Source of the DNA: an uncultured Collinsella sp.
GTDB taxonomy: Bacteria; Actinomycetota; Coriobacteriia; Coriobacteriales; Coriobacteriaceae
Direction of reading: 5' to 3'
Length of the DNA stretch: 5,388 nucleotides
Assembly: GCA_900545075.1 (NCBI GenBank)
Contig: UQXT01000122.1
Coordinates: 1 to 5,388, forward strand
Under the pieces are notes generated by a model. That model was not told where the DNA came from. It saw only the letters and a program-made list of their open reading frames with translations, and did not search any database. Shown here in pieces: positions 1 to 3,958 of this stretch (position 1 is the stretch's first letter; every line of letters begins with the position of its first letter). The position numbers were made by a program, and so were the translations under genes.

Positions 1-41
1 GGGCCAGGCCCGATTTTGCCTCTTGACAATGTCCTGCTCAT

Positions 42-71
42 ATTAAAAAGGGACAAGTTGAATTTGGTCAG
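42..71 (-). promoter_or_regulatory. Possible promoter reading out of the left edge
   Basis: On the minus strand a -35-like CTGACC (plus 66-71, 4 of 6 matches to consensus) is followed after 18 bp by TTTAAT (plus 42-47, 5 of 6 matches to a -10 box). It lies beyond the feoB terminator in an AT-rich stretch, so it could start a new minus-strand transcript whose gene lies outside the window. Directly upstream (73-87) is a 15-mer that differs by one base from a 15-mer in the feoA-feoB gap. The rest of 1-104 shows no gene. Only box matching supports this call. Confidence 0.25.
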
Positions 72-104
72 TTTTATCTGCGGAAATGCCATATCTCTCC
101 CACC

Positions 105-137
105 AAAAAGCCCGAGTGTCGCTGGGACACCCGGGCT
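105..137 (-). terminator. Intrinsic terminator of the feo operon
   Basis: A GC-rich hairpin lies 30 nt past the feoB stop. AGCCCG (109-114) pairs with CGGGCT (132-137), and GTGTC (116-120) pairs with GACAC (126-130), with one A/C mismatch between the two helices and a 5-nt loop. Read on the minus strand the stem runs into a T tract (105-109). The opposite side has no T tract, so it acts for feoB. Confidence 0.9.
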
Positions 138-166
138 CGTGGAAAGGGGCTAATCCTTATTCGGAC

Positions 167-2494
167 TTAAGCGGAAACTGCGGCGGAAGCAGCGTTGGTC
201 TCATCCTCGTCGGTCCATGCATGCTTGGGCATGGGACGGAAGATCTGGAAGAGCATCGCAACCAGCAGCACGATGGCCACAATCGTCCAGATACCAAACT
301 GTCCAAGAACAAGCAGGTTGTAGAACTGGTTGATGAACAGGCCAATGACCCAAGCGAAGGCGCACTCGTAGCCGATGGCAATCGCGGTCCACTTGCCAGA
401 GTCCATCTGGTTGCGGATGGTGCCAATAGCGGCAAAGCACGGAGCGCACAGCAGGTTGAACGCGCCAAAGGCAACGCAAGCGCCCATGGTGGGGAACATG
501 CCGGCAAACGCGGTCCACAGGCTCGGGTCGGTCTCGCCCGCGTCGGCGACGGACAGCAGCGATCCGGCGGTGGCGACGACGTTCTCCTTGGCGACGAGGC
601 CAGAGACAGTCAGCGCGGTTGCCTGCCAGGTGCTAAAGCCGAGCGGGGCGAAGATCCAAGCGACCAGGTTGCCCAGCATGGCGAGCACGGAGTAGTCCAT
701 GAACTCCTCGGGGATGCCGTCCATCGCAGGCAGGAAGCCAAAGGAGCCGTTGTAGCTACCAAAGTTGGAGAGGAACCACACCACGACGGTAGAGGCGAAG
801 ATGATCGTGCCGGCCTTCTTGATAAAGGCCCAGCAGCGCTCCCACACGTGCAGCGCCCAGGAGCGGATCGCCGGGAAGTGGTAAGCGGGGAGCTCCATGA
901 CAAACGGGGTCGGGCGGCCGGCGAAGAGCTTGGTCTTCTTGAGCATGAGGCCCGAGGCGATGACGGCAAAGACGCCCAGGAAGTAGAAGAGCGGGCTGAT
1001 CCACGCGGCAGTGGTGGAAGAATCGCCGATGATGGAACCCATGAGCAGGGCGATGATCGGCAGCTTAGCGCCACAGGGAATGAACGTGGTGGTCATGACC
1101 GTCATGCGGCGGTCCTTCTCGTTCTCGATGGTCTTGGTAGCCATGACGCCGGGGACGCCGCAGCCCGAGGACACGAGCATGGGGATGAAGGACTTACCGG
1201 ACAGGCCAAAGCGGCGGAACACGCGGTCCATGATGAAGGCGACGCGGGCCATATAGCCGCAGTCCTCCAAGAAGGACAGCATGACGAACAGCAGGAACAT
1301 CTGCGGGACGAAGCCGAAGATGGCGCCCAGGCCGCCAACGATACCGTCGCAGACCAGCGAATCAACCAGGCCACCGTCCTCGGTGCCACCCGCCACGAGG
1401 GCATCGTGCACCATGGTGGTGATACCCGGGACATAGGGGCCGTACTCCGCCGGGTCGACCGAGTCGGCGTCGTCACCCGCGGCCTCGACAGCCTCATCGT
1501 AGGCGTCGCGGCCCTGGCCGAGCACATACCAACCGTCGGTACCGAAGAGCTGGTCGTTGGTGAAGTCGGTCACCGTGCCGCCCAGAGTGGAAACGGCGAT
1601 GTAGTACACGCAGAACATGATGACCACAAAGATCGGCAGGCCCAGGATACGGTTGGTAACCACGCGGTCGATCTTCTCGGAAGTGCTCATCTTGGCCGGA
1701 GCCTTGGTCATGCACTCGTCGATGATGTGCGCGATCACACCGTAGCGCTCACCGGTGATGATGGACTCAGCATCATCGTCGCAGTCCTGCTCGCACTGAG
1801 CGACCAGCTCTTCGACGCGAGCGGCCTTCTCCTTGGTGAGGTTGATGAGCTTGCAGGCGTCCGCATCGCGCTCGAACAGCTTGACGGCATAGTAGCGGCG
1901 CTTGTTGGCGGGAACGCTTGCCGGCAGGTTGTTCTCGATGTGGTCCAAAACGTCCTCGATGGAGGAGTCGAACTTGTGCTCCGGCACCTGGCCCTTGGAA
2001 GCTGCGGACTTCTTGACCTGCTCGAAGAGCTCCTTGATGCCCTTGTTCTTAAGGGCCGAGATCATCATGACCGGGCAGCCGAGCTTCTTGGAGAGCTTAT
2101 CCGTGTCGATCTTGTCGCCGTTCTTCTCGACCAAGTCGGCCATGTTGAGGGCGACGACTACGGGCAGGCCGGTCTCGATAACCTGAAGCGCTAGGTACAG
2201 GTTGCGCTCGAGGTTGGTGGCGTCGACAACCTGGACGACAACATCGGGCTCGCCGCTCATGAGGTAATCGCGCGAGCACTGCTCCTCGGGGCTGTAGGGG
2301 GAAAGCGAGTAGATGCCGGGGAGGTCCGTGATGGTAACGTTCTTGTCGCTTAGGAGCTTGGCTTCCTTTTTCTCAACCGTGACGCCGGGCCAGTTGCCAA
2401 CGTAGCCGTTGGCGCCGGTGATCAGGTTGAAAAGCGTGGTCTTGCCGCAGTTGGGGTTACCCGCCAGCGCGACATGGATCTGAGAATCCGCCAT
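167..2494 (-). CDS. feoB: FeoB, ferrous iron transporter (GTPase permease)
   Basis: A 775-residue inner-membrane Fe(II) importer of normal family length. The N-terminal G domain has G1 GNPNCGKTT (12-20), the switch-I/G2 region GNWPGVTVE (33-41), G3 DLPG (57-60), G4 NMAD (117-120) and a G5-like SAL (146-148). A helical GDI-type linker follows (about 170-265). The membrane part begins near 283 and carries both Gate repeats: GCGVPGVMATKTI (444-456) with FIPCGAKLPI (471-480), and FNLLCAPCFAAIGTI (679-693). This Cys pattern is the clostridial type. The loop after the first membrane segment (about 305-378) is long and strongly acidic. There is no fused FeoA or FeoC domain, and the tail after about 755 is short and polar. 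The ATG at 2494 is preceded by two AAGGA-type ribosome sites (2499-2503 and 2506-2510). It is the last gene of the feoA-feoA-feoB operon. Confidence 0.98.
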   Translation of the reverse strand: MADSQIHVALAGNPNCGKTTLFNLITGANGYVGNWPGVTVEKKEAKLLSDKNVTITDLPGIYSLSPYSPEEQCSRDYLMSGEPDVVVQVVDATNLERNLYLALQVIETGLPVVVALNMADLVEKNGDKIDTDKLSKKLGCPVMMISALKNKGIKELFEQVKKSAASKGQVPEHKFDSSIEDVLDHIENNLPASVPANKRRYYAVKLFERDADACKLINLTKEKAARVEELVAQCEQDCDDDAESIITGERYGVIAHIIDECMTKAPAKMSTSEKIDRVVTNRILGLPIFVVIMFCVYYIAVSTLGGTVTDFTNDQLFGTDGWYVLGQGRDAYDEAVEAAGDDADSVDPAEYGPYVPGITTMVHDALVAGGTEDGGLVDSLVCDGIVGGLGAIFGFVPQMFLLFVMLSFLEDCGYMARVAFIMDRVFRRFGLSGKSFIPMLVSSGCGVPGVMATKTIENEKDRRMTVMTTTFIPCGAKLPIIALLMGSIIGDSSTTAAWISPLFYFLGVFAVIASGLMLKKTKLFAGRPTPFVMELPAYHFPAIRSWALHVWERCWAFIKKAGTIIFASTVVVWFLSNFGSYNGSFGFLPAMDGIPEEFMDYSVLAMLGNLVAWIFAPLGFSTWQATALTVSGLVAKENVVATAGSLLSVADAGETDPSLWTAFAGMFPTMGACVAFGAFNLLCAPCFAAIGTIRNQMDSGKWTAIAIGYECAFAWVIGLFINQFYNLLVLGQFGIWTIVAIVLLVAMLFQIFRPMPKHAWTDEDETNAASAAVSA

Positions 2495-2562
2495 TCAATC
2501 CTTCTTCCTTGTGTGCCCGCGCTGCTTTCTCCGCGCAGGCTGGATAATGTGCTTCAAAAATG

Positions 2563-2598
2563 CTGCATTAAGTTAGAAATACCTAACTTTATCTGCAG
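2563..2598 (-). promoter_or_regulatory. Dyad between feoA and feoB: operator or attenuator
   Basis: In the 123-bp gap before feoB, AAGTTAG (minus 2589-2583) and CTAACTT (2576-2570) form a perfect 7-bp inverted repeat around a 6-nt spacer. The outer arms CTGCA and TGCAG (2594-2598 and 2563-2567) extend it. On the minus strand it is followed by CA and five Ts (2560-2556), so it could fold as a weak terminator or attenuator in the transcript. Alternatively the TTAAGTTAG half-site, resembling half of a DtxR/IdeR box (TTAGGTTAG), suggests a binding site for an iron regulator. The sequence alone does not decide between the two. Confidence 0.5.
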
Positions 2599-2617
2599 AA
2601 ATATACGCCGCGAGCCC

Positions 2618-2839
2618 TTACTGGACCTCGACGACGGCCGCCTCCTCCTTGCGGATGGAAAGCTCGTAGCCGCGCACGTTGATCTCGACCGGATCACCGA
2701 GCGGTGCAACCTTCACGACCTTGAACGAAGTGCCCTTAATGAGCCCCAGGTCCATAAGGTGGCGGCGAAGCGCACCCTCACCGTGAAGCTTGACGATGGT
2801 AGAGCTCTCGCCCACCTTAACGTCACCCAACGTCTTCAT
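2618..2839 (-). CDS. feoA: FeoA-family protein (second feoA, next to feoB)
   Basis: A 73-residue SH3-like FeoA domain spanning the whole protein. The recognisable core is MKTLGDVKVGES at the N terminus, RRHLMDLGLIKG (25-36) in the middle, and DPVEINVRGYELSIRKEEA (49-67) at the C terminus. The stretch APLGDPVEI followed by RGYELS is typical of the canonical FeoA that accompanies FeoB. FeoA is a cytoplasmic accessory protein thought to act on the FeoB G domain; this role is family knowledge. The ATG at 2839 is preceded by a strong purine-rich AAAGGGGG site 7-8 nt upstream. It starts 39 bp after the first feoA stop, which argues for co-transcription, and is separated from feoB by a 123-bp gap with a dyad. 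It is distinct in sequence from the upstream feoA and is not a recent duplicate. Confidence 0.94.
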   Translation of the reverse strand: MKTLGDVKVGESSTIVKLHGEGALRRHLMDLGLIKGTSFKVVKVAPLGDPVEINVRGYELSIRKEEAAVVEVQ

Positions 2840-2878
2840 CCTCTTGTCCCCCTTTCGGTTTTTATGAAATGCTGCAGA

Positions 2879-3121
2879 CTAACCGACGGTCATGATGTGC
2901 ATGGCAACTTTGGAATCGATGCCAAAGCGTGCGCCCAGCACCGTGACGATGATATTGGCGCCACTCGAGCTCACCACGTGGATTTCGTTGCCCTCGACAA
3001 AGCCGAGATCCTTGAGGTGGTGCTTCATGTCCTCATTGCCCTTTACACGAGACACGCGCACGGTTTCGCCCGCTTTTACCATCGAAAGCGGCATGGCCGG
3101 CATCTGCGGTCCGCAAGACAT
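2879..3121 (-). CDS. feoA: FeoA-family protein (first gene of feo operon)
   Basis: An 80-residue FeoA-type SH3-like protein. After an N-terminal extension of about 13 residues (MSCGPQMPAMPLS) come VKAGETVRVSRV (15-26), MKHHLKDLGFVEGNEIHVV (32-50) and a final strand region ANIIVTVLGARFGIDSKVA (55-73). This matches the other FeoA subtype often found beside a canonical FeoA in Gram-positive feoAAB clusters. The protein is Met-rich (7 of 80) and has one Cys (residue 3). The ATG at 3121 is supported by TAGGAG ending 6 nt upstream; the internal Met codons at residues 7, 10 and 14 lack such a site. It is probably a cytoplasmic modulator of FeoB, but its separate role from the second FeoA is unknown. 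Confidence 0.88.
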   Translation of the reverse strand: MSCGPQMPAMPLSMVKAGETVRVSRVKGNEDMKHHLKDLGFVEGNEIHVVSSSGANIIVTVLGARFGIDSKVAMHIMTVG

Positions 3122-3163
3122 GAGTGGCTCCTAACGTCAGTTCGTCCTCAACATCGACGCGAT

Positions 3164-3217
3164 AAAAGTTAACCACGTCTATGTTCGCTATAGTAAACTA
3201 GCACGTTGTTAACTTTT
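3164..3217 (-). promoter_or_regulatory. Inverted repeat upstream of feo operon, likely operator
   Basis: AAAAGTTAACCACGT (plus 3164-3178) is repeated in inverse orientation at 3203-3217 (AAAAGTTAACAACGT on the minus strand), with 14 of 15 positions identical and a 24-bp AT-rich spacer. Each arm contains the palindrome GTTAAC, and the two cores are exactly 40 bp apart, about four helical turns. It lies 43-96 bp upstream of the first feoA start, where a promoter is expected. The spacer holds weak -10-like words (TACTAT, TATAGC) but no convincing -35/-10 pair. The most likely reading is a site for a dimeric or paired metal-responsive repressor of the DtxR/MntR/IdeR class, since no classic Fur box is present. 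The regulator's identity is inference. Confidence 0.6.
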
Positions 3218-3260
3218 TGGAAAGGGCTCCCATTCAGATTTCGAAAAAGTTTCCTATACG

Positions 3261-3299
3261 AAACAAAGGCACCGCAAAGACCGTCTCTTTGCAGTGCCT
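3261..3299 (-). terminator. Intrinsic terminator of the HPr gene
   Basis: The stem pairs GGCAC (3268-3272) with GTGCC (3294-3298) and GCAAAGA (3274-3280) with TCTTTGC (3286-3292), with one mismatch and a 5-nt loop. On the minus strand it is followed by TTTGTTT. It lies 55 nt beyond the HPr stop and insulates the feo promoter region from HPr transcription. Confidence 0.85.
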
Positions 3300-3318
3300 A
3301 TTGATACCAATTTATGCA

Positions 3319-3340
3319 ACAGAGGGGACCGCCCCTTTGT
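3319..3340. repeat. Short GC-rich dyad in the HPr 3' region
   Basis: ACA-G-AGGGG (3319-3327) pairs with CCCCT-T-TGT (3332-3340) around a 4-nt loop ACCG, with one G·U in the RNA. It sits between the HPr stop and its terminator and is not followed by a T tract, so it is not a terminator itself. I recall very similar AAAGGGG/CCCCTTT dyads as common interspersed elements in Coriobacteriia genomes, but this cannot be confirmed from one copy. Confidence 0.5.
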
Positions 3341-3353
3341 CACATTGTTGAGG

Positions 3354-3602
3354 TTAAAGCGAGAGGTTTCTGATCGACGTGACGCAGGAGGCCTCATCCA
3401 CGCCCGAAACACGGAACACGACGTCTTCGCCACATTCGCCGCAGAGTGCCATGAGCCCTATAACGTCGCGGCCATCCGTGTGGCGATCGCCGATACTGAC
3501 TGACACGTCGCTACGATGCTTGGCAATGATGTCATAGAGCAGCGCAACCGGGCGGGCATGTAATCCCAACGGATCTTTAATCGTCTTTGTAAACTCGACC
3601 AT
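3354..3602 (-). CDS. HPr-family phosphocarrier with Asp at the Ser46 position
   Basis: An 82-residue HPr domain protein, normal HPr length. The active-site motif GLHARPV (13-19) places the phosphorylatable His at residue 15. It aligns without gaps to Bacillus subtilis HPr: K28, D32, V33, G49, M51 and L53 coincide. At position 46, where Gram-positive HPr has the HPr-kinase target Ser (KSIMGVM), this protein has Asp (RDVIGLM, 45-51). It also has a CGEC motif (54-57) and Cys73. HPr carries phosphate from Enzyme I to sugar-specific PTS EIIA components in the cytoplasm. The start at 3602 is chosen because GGGAGGGG lies just upstream; an in-frame ATG at 3647 lacks a ribosome site and would add 15 residues foreign to the family. 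It is a single-gene unit with no ptsI beside it, so it may be the main HPr or a specialised paralogue; no gene symbol is assigned. Confidence 0.9.
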   Translation of the reverse strand: MVEFTKTIKDPLGLHARPVALLYDIIAKHRSDVSVSIGDRHTDGRDVIGLMALCGECGEDVVFRVSGVDEASCVTSIRNLSL

Positions 3603-3656
3603 GTCCCCTCCCGCGACATCGCACATCGGCCGGCAAAACCCAGCCACGTGGTAGTT

Positions 3657-3662
3657 ATTGTA
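3657..3662 (-). promoter_or_regulatory. Possible -10 box of the HPr gene
   Basis: TACAAT on the minus strand (5 of 6 matches to TATAAT) lies 55 bp upstream of the HPr start, between that gene and the repeat array. No good -35 hexamer is found at 16-18 bp, so this is a weak call based on position and one box. Confidence 0.25.
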
Positions 3663-3688
3663 GCGTTAGATGCTTGTTGAGGGCGGGA

Positions 3689-3861
3689 CGGAAATCGCAT
3701 CCCATTTCGAGCGTCAATGATGGGACACAGTTTCCGCCAGAAGGCTCAACCGGAAAGTGCGACCCGTTATTTGGCTGGATTCTGGGACGCAGTTTCCGCT
3801 GAGCGACCCTGGCGGAAAGTACATCCCATTCTGGACGCAAATTCCGGGACGCAGCTTCTTC
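3689..3861. repeat. 62-bp-period array of alternating inverted boxes
   Basis: Two complementary boxes alternate: CGGAAAGTACATCCCA (starts at 3689, 3751, 3813) and TGGGACGCAGTTTCCG (starts at 3721, 3783, 3845). Same-orientation boxes recur at exactly 62 bp, and neighbouring boxes are 32, 30, 32, 30 and 32 bp apart. Each box is roughly the reverse complement of its neighbour (TTTCCGC/GCGGAAA and TGGGA/TCCCA arms), so 3783-3828 and 3721-3765 can fold as long hairpins with a small internal loop. The last box is degraded beyond GGGACGCAGC, and an off-phase degenerate copy lies at 3831-3846. The sequence between boxes is not conserved. The array fills most of the gene-free stretch between the HPr gene and aspS; open frames across it look non-coding. 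Confidence 0.8.
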
Positions 3862-3900
3862 GACGTCCGGTCACCCCATGCCCTCACAACCTCGGCGCAT

Positions 3901-3935
3901 AAAAAACGAGGGAAGGCCCGCGTCCTTCCCTCGTT
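3901..3935 (-). terminator. Intrinsic terminator of aspS
   Basis: A perfect 12-bp stem pairs AACGAGGGAAGG (3905-3916) with CCTTCCCTCGTT (3924-3935) around a 7-nt loop. On the minus strand it continues into a T run (3906-3901). It begins 23 nt past the aspS stop codon. Confidence 0.95.
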
Positions 3936-3958
3936 ACAGGCAATATGTAGCCGTTCGC

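Noticed and set aside
23..46. Plus-strand promoter with TTGACA (23-28) and TATTAA (41-46)
   Set aside because: The spacing is only 12 bp, and no plus-strand gene follows.
86..2194. 702-codon open frame on the plus strand, opposite feoB
   Set aside because: It is antisense to a certain feoB, its product is rich in His, Asp, Gly and Glu with no recognisable domain, and it runs through the feo terminator. Long antisense frames are expected opposite GC-rich coding DNA.
2474..3172. 232-codon plus-strand open frame over both feoA genes and the gap
   Set aside because: It covers two well-supported minus-strand genes and the dyad, with no ribosome site or family resemblance.
3122..3268. Fur box or iron riboswitch ahead of feo
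   Set aside because: No GATAATGATAATCATTATC-like palindrome and no recognisable riboswitch fold. The inverted GTTAAC repeat is the only strong structure.
3603..3647. Upstream ATG for the HPr gene adding 15 residues
   Set aside because: No ribosome site precedes 3647, the extension does not match HPr, and a strong purine-rich site precedes the ATG at 3602.
3689..3861. CRISPR array
   Set aside because: The boxes alternate in orientation, are imperfect, and have 14-17 bp gaps; spacers of CRISPR size and cas genes are absent.
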